Shown piece by piece: positions 10,853 to 21,700 of a DNA stretch of 64,000 nucleotides. Source of the stretch: Flavobacterium cupriresistens (lineage in GTDB: Bacteria; Bacteroidota; Bacteroidia; Flavobacteriales; Flavobacteriaceae). Position 1 is the stretch's first letter. The number at the start of each line of letters is the position of its first letter. The stretch is taken from positions 4,898,001 through 4,962,000 of the forward strand of contig NZ_CP087134.1 of NCBI RefSeq assembly GCF_020911925.1, in the 5' to 3' direction. Below the pieces are notes generated by a model that saw only the letters and a list, made by a program, of their open reading frames with translations, searched no databases and had not been told where the DNA came from. A program made the position numbers and the translations under genes.

Positions 10853-13800
10853 TTACAAATCGTTCATAAAATCCATTAATTCCTCCACATCTTCCATTTC
10901 ATTTTCTTCTATTTTTACTGTATTGGATAACTTATCCTGATTCAGGTTTTCTCCCAAAGTTCGTATCGTCGGATATTGAAAAAAGGATATGATTTTTAAA
11001 TCTGTATGCAAAGCGGTGTTCAATATCGCTAGTAACTGAAAGGCTTTCATGGAATTACCTCCAATTTCAAAAAAGTTATCATCGATACTAATTTGCTCCA
11101 GTTTTAAATAGTCACCCCATAATGTTGCCAGCTTTTCTTCCATTTCATTCCTTGGAGCCACATAGTTTTTAGTTGCACTAATTTCCTCGTTCGGAGCAGG
11201 CAGTTTTTTATAATCAATTTTGCCGTTTGGTGTTTGCGGAAAGTCATCAAGTGTTATTACATATTGAGGTATCATGTAGTGAGGCAAACGCAATCTTAAG
11301 AATTCTTTGATGCTGTTTTCTTCTGTATAACTTGCCGTTTTGATATAAGCTACAAGGAAAGTTTGTCCTTTGTTTTCAAAAGTTGAAATAGCACTTTGCG
11401 TTACCGTTTCATGCTCAAGAATTACATTTTCTATTTCTTTTAATTCAATTCTGTGCCCTTTAATTTTTACTTGGCTGTCTATTCTTCCCTGATATTCTAA
11501 CTCTCCATTAGAAATCCAACGAGCCAAATCACCTGTTTTATATATTTTTTGGTTGTATTCAAAAGGGTTGTCTATAAATTGTGACGATGTTAGTTCATCA
11601 TTGTGTAAATACCCTAAAGATACCCCATCTCCACCTATGCATAATTCTCCTGAGACCCCTACCGGACATAACTGGTTATAGGCATCCAGAATATAAATTT
11701 TTGTATTTGCAATAGGCTTTCCTAACGTTACATCGTTGCTTGTTGCTACCGTTTTTACAGAAGACCAAATCGTTGTTTCTGTAGGCCCATACATATTATA
11801 AATATCATTCTTGACTTCGCTAAGAAGCTTTTCTGCAAGTGCTTTTTTTAATGCTTCTCCACCAACTAAAAGCGTCTTTATTTGCTGTAGTGCTTCTTTT
11901 CCTTTCGTATTCAATAAAAATTCTTCGTAAAACGATGGCGTAGATTGCATGTGTGTAACCTTATGCTGCTGAATAAGTGTTGTCACCTCTTCGTCCGATG
12001 TTAATTTATTCATGCGATTTACAATAAAGTCATACTGAACTTTAGATCTTCTTACCAACTCTTTTAAGCTAAATAAATGATCCAGATTTTCCAGTACCTT
12101 TTTTTCCTCTACTCCAAAATCAATCAAACACGCTATTTCATTAACATTAATATTGTAGGCGCGGTTTATTATTTCCAAACAGGTTTCCGGAGTTCCAAAC
12201 AAACTACTGCTTTTATAAAATCTTAAAAAACCCATATCTAATAAGGCTTCTTCGTCACTTTTTAAGTCCAGCCCTTGCTCTTCTGCAAGAGGTTTTAGAA
12301 GATCCAGCGAGTTTCTTAAATAATTTTTAAAGGGCTCTTCGACAATATTCTTTACCTCTTCCGCATTATTTCCGACATAAGTATGTAACATCAACGCTAC
12401 TTTTCCTTTCTGCGAATCAAATCCGTTCTCTTTAAGCGTTTGTCTGTATACTTCTATTTTTTCGCCTAAATCTTCAATACTCTGGCCTAACAAATGGGTC
12501 AGAACATTGGCTCCAATGCTTCCTGCATATCTAAACGTCTCTACACTTCCTGCGGCAGTCACCCAAATTGGAAGTTCTTTTTGCACGGGTGTAGGATGTA
12601 TTTTAAATTCAAAGTCTTTCCCTATTCCGTTTTTACGGGTTAAGGTTTCTCCTCTCCATAACTTTTTTAGCAGGTCTATTTTTTCATGCATCAATTGATG
12701 ACGATTCTGATAATCATTGGGTGCTAAAACAAAATCGTTTGGATGCCATCCGGAAGCAATAGATAATTCTACTCTCCCTTCAGATAAATTATCGATCATT
12801 GACCATTCTTCGGCAACTCTTACAGGATCATGTAGCGGCAATACCACACTTCCTGAGCGAAGTTTTATATTTTTTGTAATGGTTGAAACTGCGGCGGCGG
12901 CAATTGATGGATTGGGAAATTGATCTCCAAAATCATGAAAATGTCTTTCCGGAACCCAGATCGCTTCAAATCCGTTTTTATCGGCATATCCGGCCCCTTC
13001 AATAAGTAGTTTGTATTTATTGGTTTCCGAACTTGTTCCGGTAGGAAAATAAAACAAACTGAAATCCATTTTAGGTTTAGGCAGAATAGGAACCGGTCTT
13101 TCTAAGTGAATTACAACCTTACTTCCGCGAGTTAATGTCCATAACAATTCCAGAATTGAAATATCAAAACTTATACTGGTCATGGCTAACCACACTTCAT
13201 GCTGAGTTGTCTGATCAAACTTCAGATTCATTCCCTCCATAAAGTTCACTAAATTCCTGTGGGATACTTTTACCCCTTTTGGTTTACCGGTAGAGCCTGA
13301 AGTATAAATAACATATGCCAATGACGAACTTTCAATTTCTGGCAGGTAAGACGCTTCTAATGACTCCGCATCCAAGGTAGCTACGGAAATGGTTTTAACG
13401 TTTTTAGAAATTATGTCTTGGGTCTCTTGGTCTGTTAAAACAATTTTTGTTTTACTGTGTTCTATGATATAGTCAATACGATCCAATGGGTAAAATGGAT
13501 CTAATGGCAAATAGGAAGCTCCTGACTTTAGTATTCCAAGAATCGCAATCATCATTTCCATAGAACGTCCCAAGCAAACACCTACTGTGGTATTTGATTG
13601 TACATCCTGTTTGTGAAGATAGGACGCCAATCGTGTAGATTTTTCGTCCAGTTCTTTATAAGTCATCTCTTTTCCATCGCATACCAGAGCAATTTTTTCA
13701 GGAAACAGCATGGCTTGTTTTTGAAACAAAGAAACAGTTGTTGCCTTCGTATCGTACTGATGCGTCGTAGCATTGAATTTATTTAAGAGCTCTTCTATTT

Positions 13801-15325
13801 GTTTACTATCCAAATACTTTGTGCTTTTAATATCCAATTGTGGTTCTTTGACACTTTGTGCTATGAAGTTTTCATAATTAACCGCCAGATCTTCAATGAA
13901 TTTTTTCTGAAAGAGATCCGTATTGTACTCTATAGATAAGCTCAGATTGCTTTCGTCTTCAAAAAAAGTAAATGTTAAGTCATACTTGCTGACTGTGCTC
14001 TCATAATTCGTATAAAAAGAACATTTTAATCCTTCAAAAAACAAATCAGAACTTATTGATTCGTCGTTTTTTTGCTGATGTGCCACCAGAATATCAAACA
14101 AAGGGGAGCGGCTTACATCTCTGCTTAAATTAAGTTTATCTACCAAGTCTCCAAATGAATAACCTGAATTTGAATACGCTTCTTCTAAGGTTTGCTTTTG
14201 CAGGTTGAATAAATCTAAAAAAGAACTATCTCCCTGAAATTGCATGCGTATTGGCAACGTATTAATATACAAGCCAATTTGATTTTGAAGTTCGGCATGA
14301 TTCCTTCCGGAAACTGGGGTACCTAAAATAATATCCGTTTGAGAAGTATATCGATACAATAATCCATTTACAGCTGCCATCAATGACATAAAAAGAGTTC
14401 CTTTGTTTTCGCTTGAAAACACTCTTAAGCTTTTTAAATTTTTCTGACTTATTGTATGTGTGTAACTGGATCCTTTATAGGTCTTTAAAGCTGGTCGGGA
14501 TTGATAAGTTGGTAAGTTAATTACCGGCAATTCTCCTGAAAATTTTTCTAACCAATATTTTTCTTCGCTTTTTACATTTTCTTTATCACTAACCCACTCG
14601 GCATAATCTTTAAATTGTATCGGCAGCTCCTGTAAATTAATCGGGTTTTCGGAAACTAAACTATTATAGATTTGTGCTAAATCAGACATCAAAATTTCTA
14701 AAGAAGCCCCGTCCGATATGATATGATGGATATTAATTCCTAAATAATATTCCTTGTCGTTTTTGTGCAATAACAGCGTTTTCAAAAAAGAAGATTCTTT
14801 TAGTTCAAACGGTGACTTTATAAAATCGGTTACAATACTTTTTATTTCTTCGTCCGAACAATTATTTCTGACTTCCATTTGAAAGTCGGCCTCTTGTAAA
14901 ACTTTTTGAGCTATTTCGCCATTTTCCTGTAGTACAAAATGTGTTCTTAAAACCTCATGTCGCATCACAAGCGCATTAACCGCTTGTTGTAATTTACCGG
15001 TATTTATATCGCCTTCCAATTTTAAAACAATAGGCAAATTGTAGGCACTGTTAATATCTTCCATTTGGCATAAAATCCAAAATCGCAATTGAGAAGAGGT
15101 TACCGGGTATAACTCTTTTTTAGCTGCTTTAAGAATTTTATTAGAAGAACTAACTAATGTTATTTTCTTTAAGTAATCGAGAATACTTTCTTTATTTTCT
15201 TTTACCAGTTCAATGAGCGAGTTATCAATATCTTCTTCCAGAAAAATCAATTCAAGATTTTCCCCGGATAGTTTCACATCTAAACCCTTTAATCTTATTT
15301 CTTTTAAAATAGAGGCTGCTTTCAT
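10853..15325 (-). CDS. NRPS module C-A-T with a luciferase-like monooxygenase inserted in the A domain, predicted glycine
   Basis: This module has 1490 residues, about 350 more than a normal one. Order: TubC-like docking (1-55), condensation (about 68-500, HHIISDG), first part of adenylation (A3 YVIYTSGSTGKPKG about 678; A4 SFDISILELLW about 721), then a flavin-dependent luciferase-like monooxygenase (about 752-1090, starting MDFSLFYFPTG and including EAIWVPERHFHDFG and SGWHPNDFVLAP). The A domain then resumes (A5 MYGPTETT about 1178; A8; NGKIDYKK), followed by a carrier (FFEIGGNSMKAF about 1421). The code reads D-I-L-Q-L-G-M-I-W-K, a known glycine code. The insert belongs to the MupA/Atu3671-type monooxygenase family found inside NRPS and PKS proteins. 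Gly modules with such an insert in myxothiazol/melithiazol lines hydroxylate glycine. Here the module is internal, so the outcome is open. Tail VEELMDFMNDL precedes a PKS. Confidence 0.95.
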   Translation of the reverse strand: MKAASILKEIRLKGLDVKLSGENLELIFLEEDIDNSLIELVKENKESILDYLKKITLVSSSNKILKAAKKELYPVTSSQLRFWILCQMEDINSAYNLPIVLKLEGDINTGKLQQAVNALVMRHEVLRTHFVLQENGEIAQKVLQEADFQMEVRNNCSDEEIKSIVTDFIKSPFELKESSFLKTLLLHKNDKEYYLGINIHHIISDGASLEILMSDLAQIYNSLVSENPINLQELPIQFKDYAEWVSDKENVKSEEKYWLEKFSGELPVINLPTYQSRPALKTYKGSSYTHTISQKNLKSLRVFSSENKGTLFMSLMAAVNGLLYRYTSQTDIILGTPVSGRNHAELQNQIGLYINTLPIRMQFQGDSSFLDLFNLQKQTLEEAYSNSGYSFGDLVDKLNLSRDVSRSPLFDILVAHQQKNDESISSDLFFEGLKCSFYTNYESTVSKYDLTFTFFEDESNLSLSIEYNTDLFQKKFIEDLAVNYENFIAQSVKEPQLDIKSTKYLDSKQIEELLNKFNATTHQYDTKATTVSLFQKQAMLFPEKIALVCDGKEMTYKELDEKSTRLASYLHKQDVQSNTTVGVCLGRSMEMMIAILGILKSGASYLPLDPFYPLDRIDYIIEHSKTKIVLTDQETQDIISKNVKTISVATLDAESLEASYLPEIESSSLAYVIYTSGSTGKPKGVKVSHRNLVNFMEGMNLKFDQTTQHEVWLAMTSISFDISILELLWTLTRGSKVVIHLERPVPILPKPKMDFSLFYFPTGTSSETNKYKLLIEGAGYADKNGFEAIWVPERHFHDFGDQFPNPSIAAAAVSTITKNIKLRSGSVVLPLHDPVRVAEEWSMIDNLSEGRVELSIASGWHPNDFVLAPNDYQNRHQLMHEKIDLLKKLWRGETLTRKNGIGKDFEFKIHPTPVQKELPIWVTAAGSVETFRYAGSIGANVLTHLLGQSIEDLGEKIEVYRQTLKENGFDSQKGKVALMLHTYVGNNAEEVKNIVEEPFKNYLRNSLDLLKPLAEEQGLDLKSDEEALLDMGFLRFYKSSSLFGTPETCLEIINRAYNINVNEIACLIDFGVEEKKVLENLDHLFSLKELVRRSKVQYDFIVNRMNKLTSDEEVTTLIQQHKVTHMQSTPSFYEEFLLNTKGKEALQQIKTLLVGGEALKKALAEKLLSEVKNDIYNMYGPTETTIWSSVKTVATSNDVTLGKPIANTKIYILDAYNQLCPVGVSGELCIGGDGVSLGYLHNDELTSSQFIDNPFEYNQKIYKTGDLARWISNGELEYQGRIDSQVKIKGHRIELKEIENVILEHETVTQSAISTFENKGQTFLVAYIKTASYTEENSIKEFLRLRLPHYMIPQYVITLDDFPQTPNGKIDYKKLPAPNEEISATKNYVAPRNEMEEKLATLWGDYLKLEQISIDDNFFEIGGNSMKAFQLLAILNTALHTDLKIISFFQYPTIRTLGENLNQDKLSNTVKIEENEMEDVEELMDFMNDL

Positions 15326-15326
15326 T

Positions 15327-18300
15327 TTATATAAGAATTTTTTTCTTCTCCGTTAATGTTACTTGATTTTGTAACGACTTTAAATTTTCGATATGTAGCG
15401 CTACCGATTCAATAGTCGGATCACTTAAAAACAATTCAAATGTTATTTCAGTAGTTAACTCTGTCTTTATTTGATTTAACATTTTATGCATTCTCAGACT
15501 ATGCCCGCCTAATTCAAAAAAGTTATCCAAGATTCCTACCTTATCAATCCCTAATAGATCTTTCCAGATTTCTGCTAATTGCTTTTCTATGTCCGTTTCC
15601 GGTGCTATATATTGTGTAGTAACTAAAGCACTGTCATCGATCTCAGGCAATGCTTTTTTATTGATTTTCCCGTTAGGTGTAAGCGGGATTTCATCCAAGA
15701 TAACGATATGAGAAGGTAACATGTAGTCCGGAAGAACCTTGCTTAATTGTTTTTTTAAGTAAAGTCGGTCAATGGCTGCAGTTGGTACAATATAAGCCAC
15801 TATCAGTTGCTCCTTTTCTTTATTCACAACATCAACAAAAGCTTGATTTACATGATCTTGAATCAGAATAACATTTTTAATTTCTTCTAATTCAATTCTA
15901 TATCCTCTAATTTTTATTTGATTATCATTCCTGCCTAAATAGATGATATTGCCTGTATAATCTTCATAGGCTAAATCTCCTGTTTTGTATAAACGCTCGT
16001 CTTTTTCAAACGGATTGGCGATGAATCGCTCGTTAGTCAGATCAGGTAATTTTAAATAGCCCAGCGCTAAATGTTCCCCTCCAACATAGATCTCACCTAT
16101 TACTTTTTTAGGTACCGGTTGCTGATTCTTATCTAATAAATATATGGCGGTATTGGCTACAGGCTTTCCTATTGGTACATAAGATACAATTTCGTTTTCC
16201 TCCTTACACATTGTATAACTGGTCACTACATGGGTTTCTGAAGGGCCATAATGGTTGTGTAATTTGACTTTTGGGTTTTGTACCAAAAATTCTTGTAAGG
16301 TATTATTCGCCATTAATTGCTCCCCGGAAGATATAATGTGTTTAATTTCATGGTTTTTAACAAACGTTTCTTTTGGAAAATCAAAAAAGTTTGTCAAGGC
16401 AGAAAATGGAAAACACAACACTTCAATAGCATTGCCAACAATGAAATCTAAAAGTCTCCTGAAATCAATTTTCATTGCTTCCGGAGTTATATACAGAATC
16501 CCTCCACTACTTAACACAAACCAACAATCCTGTAAAGAGACGTCAAAACTAAAGGAGGTATATTGCAAATGCTTTAATCCTGATTCTATACCCGAATCAT
16601 AAATATTCCATTGAATTAAGTTGCTGAGCATTCTATGGGTTTGTACCACCCCCTTAGGATGTCCGGTAGAGCCTGAGGTGTAAATAACGAAGGAAGGATC
16701 ATCTAATTGATTTACGATATTCAGATTACTGTCATCCCATTCAGAAAATGCAAATTGATCTAAATTGATTATGGCTGCCTTTTCTGATAATTCTTCGTCA
16801 AATAAATCTATTGTTGAAATTACTGTTTGTATTTCAGCATCTTCCAAGATATACTCTTTACGTTCAATATGATATTTATGATCAATGGGAACATAACATC
16901 CACCGGCTTTTATAATGCCTATCATTGCCAGGACATTTAAATGCGAACGTCCCAAAATTACTCCTACATTAGTTTGTGGAGTTACGTTGTATTTTTCTCT
17001 TAAGCAATGTGCTAATTGATTGGTGTATTCATTTACTTCTTTATATGTTAATGAAATATCTTCGTATTTAACCGCTACATTTTCCGGTGTGCGTTGTACT
17101 TGATTTTCAAAAAATTCTATCACGCATTTTTTTACATATTTTTCCGTTGCAGCTTCTTGTTTAAGTACTCCTTCCTTCTCTGTAAGATAGTTTAGTGCTC
17201 CTATTCTTTTTGCAGGTTGCGTCAATAATAGGTGTACTATTTTTTTATAATGCGTTATAAACTGTGCTATGAATTTTTCTTCAAATAAATCGGTATTGTA
17301 TTCTACCTTAAGGGATAACAAGTCATTTTCGGTCTCTTCTACATACACTAATAAATCAAATTTACTGGTCGTATATTTTTCGACTGTAATTGCTTCTGAA
17401 AAAGCTTCGTTGTCAAATTGTTCTTCGTTTTTTGCTCCTTCTTTTGGCAAAACCACCAGCATCACATCAAAAAGAGGATTTCTGGAAGCATCCTTTTTTA
17501 AATTCAAAGCTTTTACTACTTCTTCAAAAGGATATTGCTGATTGTTATGTGCTTCTAATATGGATTGTTTTACGGCTGTAAAAAAAGTATCAAATGAATC
17601 GGATTGTTCTACTCTGTTTCTAATGGCCAAAGTATTGGTATAAAACCCTATTTGATTATGTAAATCCATATGCTCTCTGGCAGCAAAAGGACTTCCTATA
17701 ATAGTGTCATTATTTCCCGTGTATTTCGCCAACATCACATGCAAAGTGCTTAACATTACCATATACAATGAACCTTCCTGGCTTTTTTGGTACGAGCTTA
17801 CAGCATTAGAAATGTCGGTATTAAAATAGGTTTTCAACGTTTGTCCGTTGTACGTTTTTACGGGTGGACGTGTACCTGTAATGGGTAATTCTAAAACCGG
17901 CGTTTCGGTTGAAAGTTTAGTCAACCAATAATCCTTTTGTTTTTGAAAAGATACTCCTTCAAGATTATCCAAATTCCATAACGTATAATCTTTATACTGA
18001 ATTCTTAATTCTTCCAGTGCGGGTACTTTATTCGCCTGTAAAGCCTTATAACCTGTCAATATTTCGCTCTTTAAAATTGGAATTGACCAGGCGTCACAGA
18101 TAATATGATGTAAAATACAGGAGAAATAATAGCTGTTGTTGTCATACTTTAATAAAGCAGCTCTTAACAAAGGGCCATTCTCTAAATCAAACGGCACATT
18201 TGCTTTTCCTTTGATGTATTCGTTTACTTTGGACAAAGAGTCCGCAGCTTCTGAATAATCCTCGTAATCGAGATTAAAGTTTAATTCTTGTACGGATAGT

Positions 18301-18722
18301 ATCTGTTGTTGTGGTTCTTTTTCTGCATTGAGTCGAAATACGGTACGCAATATTTCATGTCGATTCAGGACATAAATTATGGCTTCTTCTAAGCTATTTT
18401 GATCATAATCACCTTCTAATTTAACTTCAAAAGGAATGTGATAGGCTATAGAGGCTGTAGTGGACTGTGATTCAAACCAAATTCTAAATTGTGCATTGGA
18501 AACAGGATAACTAAGTGCTTCTTTGGCTTTGGGTATTTCTTTAAATTTATTGATCGAAATAGATTGTAAATAACTTATAATCTGTTCTTTATTATTTCTT
18601 ACTATTTCCACTACCTCATCCTCCACAGTCTCTTTTAACAGAGATACTTCCAGCTGATTCCCGACTAGCTTTACCGCTACTCCTTTTTCTCTTAGTTCTT
18701 TAATTAAAAAGATTGTTTCCAT
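15327..18722 (-). CDS. NRPS module TubC-C-A-T, proline-like code
   Basis: A single extension module of 1131 residues. Residues 1-55 form a TubC-like docking domain. The condensation domain has its active-site motif as HHIICDAWS (about 205): both His and the Asp are present, but the usual final Gly is Ala. The A domain (about 525-1010) has FVIYTSGSTGHPKG, HYGPSETH, YKTGDLAY and NQIKIRGYRIE. The code I read is D-V-Q-C-I-S-H-V-V-K, close to known proline codes (DVQxIAHVVK) with Ser where Ala is usual. Proline or a related cyclic or small residue is plausible but unproven. The carrier has FFELGGHSLRMH (about 1070). The protein ends EKKKILI, nearly the same tail as the upstream two-module NRPS. 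Only one base separates its stop from the next start, so the genes are tightly co-transcribed. Confidence 0.94.
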   Translation of the reverse strand: METIFLIKELREKGVAVKLVGNQLEVSLLKETVEDEVVEIVRNNKEQIISYLQSISINKFKEIPKAKEALSYPVSNAQFRIWFESQSTTASIAYHIPFEVKLEGDYDQNSLEEAIIYVLNRHEILRTVFRLNAEKEPQQQILSVQELNFNLDYEDYSEAADSLSKVNEYIKGKANVPFDLENGPLLRAALLKYDNNSYYFSCILHHIICDAWSIPILKSEILTGYKALQANKVPALEELRIQYKDYTLWNLDNLEGVSFQKQKDYWLTKLSTETPVLELPITGTRPPVKTYNGQTLKTYFNTDISNAVSSYQKSQEGSLYMVMLSTLHVMLAKYTGNNDTIIGSPFAAREHMDLHNQIGFYTNTLAIRNRVEQSDSFDTFFTAVKQSILEAHNNQQYPFEEVVKALNLKKDASRNPLFDVMLVVLPKEGAKNEEQFDNEAFSEAITVEKYTTSKFDLLVYVEETENDLLSLKVEYNTDLFEEKFIAQFITHYKKIVHLLLTQPAKRIGALNYLTEKEGVLKQEAATEKYVKKCVIEFFENQVQRTPENVAVKYEDISLTYKEVNEYTNQLAHCLREKYNVTPQTNVGVILGRSHLNVLAMIGIIKAGGCYVPIDHKYHIERKEYILEDAEIQTVISTIDLFDEELSEKAAIINLDQFAFSEWDDSNLNIVNQLDDPSFVIYTSGSTGHPKGVVQTHRMLSNLIQWNIYDSGIESGLKHLQYTSFSFDVSLQDCWFVLSSGGILYITPEAMKIDFRRLLDFIVGNAIEVLCFPFSALTNFFDFPKETFVKNHEIKHIISSGEQLMANNTLQEFLVQNPKVKLHNHYGPSETHVVTSYTMCKEENEIVSYVPIGKPVANTAIYLLDKNQQPVPKKVIGEIYVGGEHLALGYLKLPDLTNERFIANPFEKDERLYKTGDLAYEDYTGNIIYLGRNDNQIKIRGYRIELEEIKNVILIQDHVNQAFVDVVNKEKEQLIVAYIVPTAAIDRLYLKKQLSKVLPDYMLPSHIVILDEIPLTPNGKINKKALPEIDDSALVTTQYIAPETDIEKQLAEIWKDLLGIDKVGILDNFFELGGHSLRMHKMLNQIKTELTTEITFELFLSDPTIESVALHIENLKSLQNQVTLTEKKKILI

Positions 18723-18730
18723 GTGTAATT

Positions 18731-21700
18731 TTATATTAGTATCTTTTTTACAGACCGTTCGTTATCTATTTCTTCCACCCATTTCACATTTTCAATATTC
18801 ATTGCTAAATTCTGAATGGTAGGACGCAGGAATAATTCCTGAATATTGATCGATACATCAAATTGTTTTTGAAGAACTGATAATAGCTCTGTAGCTTTTA
18901 AACTATGTCCGCCCAATTCGAAGAAATCATCTGTTATACCTACCTTTTCCAAACCAAGTATGTCCTGCCATATGGCGGCTATTTTTGCTTCTGTTTCTGA
19001 GGTTGGTGCTACATAGTCTGAAGCTTTTATTTTGAAAATTTCCAGTTTTAAAAGTGCCGTTTTATCAACTTTACCATTAGCTGTTAAGGGTATTTCGTCT
19101 AACAACAGAGAATAGGTTGGCAACATATAACCCGGCAGTTTTTGTGACAGGCTTTTACGAATTTGCTGCATGTCAATATTCTCGCCTTTTAAATAAGCAA
19201 CAATTTGTTTTTCTCCGTCATGCTCCTTGGTCAGTACTACTGCATTGCTTATAGTTTCTTCTTCTTGTAAAGCATGTTCTATTTCGCCCAGCTCTATACG
19301 GTATCCGCGAATTTTTATCTGATCGTCTTTTCGTCCCGCAAAACCTATGTTTTGATCGGGCATCCAATAGCCCAAATCTCCCGTGCGATACATGACAGTT
19401 CCGGGATCAAACGGATTTGGTACAAATTTATCCTTAGTCAGCTCAGGTTGATTCAAATAACCCACCGATAATCCCTTTCCGGAGATACAGATCTCGCCTA
19501 TTAGTCCTTCTCCTTGTAGTGCTAATTCTTCTGATACGATATAAAAACGGGTGTTAGAAATAGGTTTTCCAATTGGAAGCGAATGTTCCTGCTTTTTCTC
19601 AATCCTGTAACAACTGCTATAAGTCGTATCTTCAGACGGACCGTACAGATTTCTTATCTCGATCGGATATTTGATCAGGGCATTGCTCAACGCTATCGGA
19701 ATAGGTTCTCCCGCCATGTTTAATACCGAAACATTTTTTAAAGAAATCTCTCTTTCCAGTAAATTATCCACTACAGAAGGAACTGTGTTTATGAATATTT
19801 TTTGGTCGCTGTCTACATAATCGACAATGGCCAATCCGTTGGTAATGATTCTGATTTTTTTTCCGGTGCTCAGTGGATAAAACATTTCAAACACCGATAA
19901 ATCAAAACAATGTGAAGTTGCTGCATAGAGAATATCAAAATCAGCAGCAGCAAATTCTTCTTTACTCCACTCTAAAAAGGCTACAGCATTATCATGGGTT
20001 AACATAACGCCTTTTGGCTTTCCTGTAGACCCCGAAGTATAGATGATATACGCTAATGAATCGGATGTTATTTTAATTTCCGGCAGTTCTGCAACCGGTA
20101 TGTTTGCCTGTTCAAAATCATGCAATACTTTTTCGGTTATCGTAATTTTACAAGAACTGTCCTGTTCGATATAAGCAATTCGTTCTTCCGGATAATTTAA
20201 ATCGATAGGAACGTAAGTCGCTCCGGTTTTTAATACCGCTAGCAGGGCTATAACCAACCATTCATCTCTTTTTACTTTTATACCTACAAAATCTCCCGGA
20301 CGTACAGCGTATTGCTCCAACAGGTAGTGTGCCAACTGATTTGATTTTTCCGATAACGCTTTGTACGTAATCGTTTTATCTTCACACACAAGCGCAATGG
20401 CATCGGGTGTTTTACGCATTTGAGCGTTAACCAAATCTACGATAGTTCTGTTTTCTTGATAGGCTCTATTTGTCGCGTTATAAGTGTGCAGCAAACGTTT
20501 TTTTTCTTCACTAGGAACAAAGTCAATTTTGGCAATGCTATCGTTCGGTTTTTCTATCCCTTCAGAAATAAATCTTTCTAAATAATCGATCAATTTTTGA
20601 ACAAAACCCTTGGTGTATATATCAGTATTGTAATTCAACGTCAGATTCAGGCTCTCTTTTCCTTCCGCGAAAGAAAAACTCAAATCAAACTGGCTTGTGT
20701 TCTTTTGTATTTTTTTATAGGGCGCTATTGTTATTTCTTCGAAAGTTTCTTCTTTAGAAAATAAATCTTGCTGATTGTGTAAAACAACCATAACATCAAA
20801 AAGTGCCGATCTTGAAAGGTCTCGTTTTAACCCCAATTCTTCTACCAGTATATCAAAAGGATAGGATTGATTCTCATACCCTTCCAGCAATACCTTCTTT
20901 TGTTTTTTTACTAAACTGCCATACGTATCGGTTACTTCAAAACGAGTTCGAATTGCCAGCGTGTTCAAGTATAATCCTATTTGATCTTCTAAATCCGGAT
21001 AATCTCGTCCTGCTACCGGAGTTCCGAGAATGATATCAGTTTGTCCGCTGTATCTATAAAACAAGCCGTTTAATCCTGCCATTACTGCCATGAACAAAGT
21101 AGCTTGATGCTGTTGGCAAAAACCCTTTAATTTGGTAATAAAATCTATTGAAAAAGCATGTGAAATACTATCGCCATTATACGTTTTTACTTTTGGACGT
21201 GTGGCTGTGGTCAACAATTCCAATACCGGAAGATTACCTGCAAATTGCTCGCGCCAGTAACTTCCTGATTCGGCTAATTTTTCCTGATTTGGCGCACTGT
21301 TGTACCAATGCGCGTAATCTTTATATTGAATCGGTAAATCCGGTAACGCAATTCCTGTAGGTTGTTTTAGATGGTTGTATTGGGCTACTATTTCTCTGGA
21401 TAAAATTTCCATCGACCAGCCATCTCCAACAATATGATGCAGATTAAACAAGAGTAAATGATGCGCATCGTTAAGGCTTATAATTTCTACTTTTAGCAGT
21501 GGTGCCTCGCCCAGATCAAAAGCATGGTTGACATGATCGGTTATTTTTGCTGATAACGCTTCTTCATTTAATCCATGATGCACGTCTATCGGACAAACAA
21601 CGGATGCTGCAGGCAGTATATATTGGCTCAACACTCCCGATTCATCTGCTTTAAAAACCGTGCGAAGACTCTCGTGTCGGTCAATGAGTTTATCTACTGA

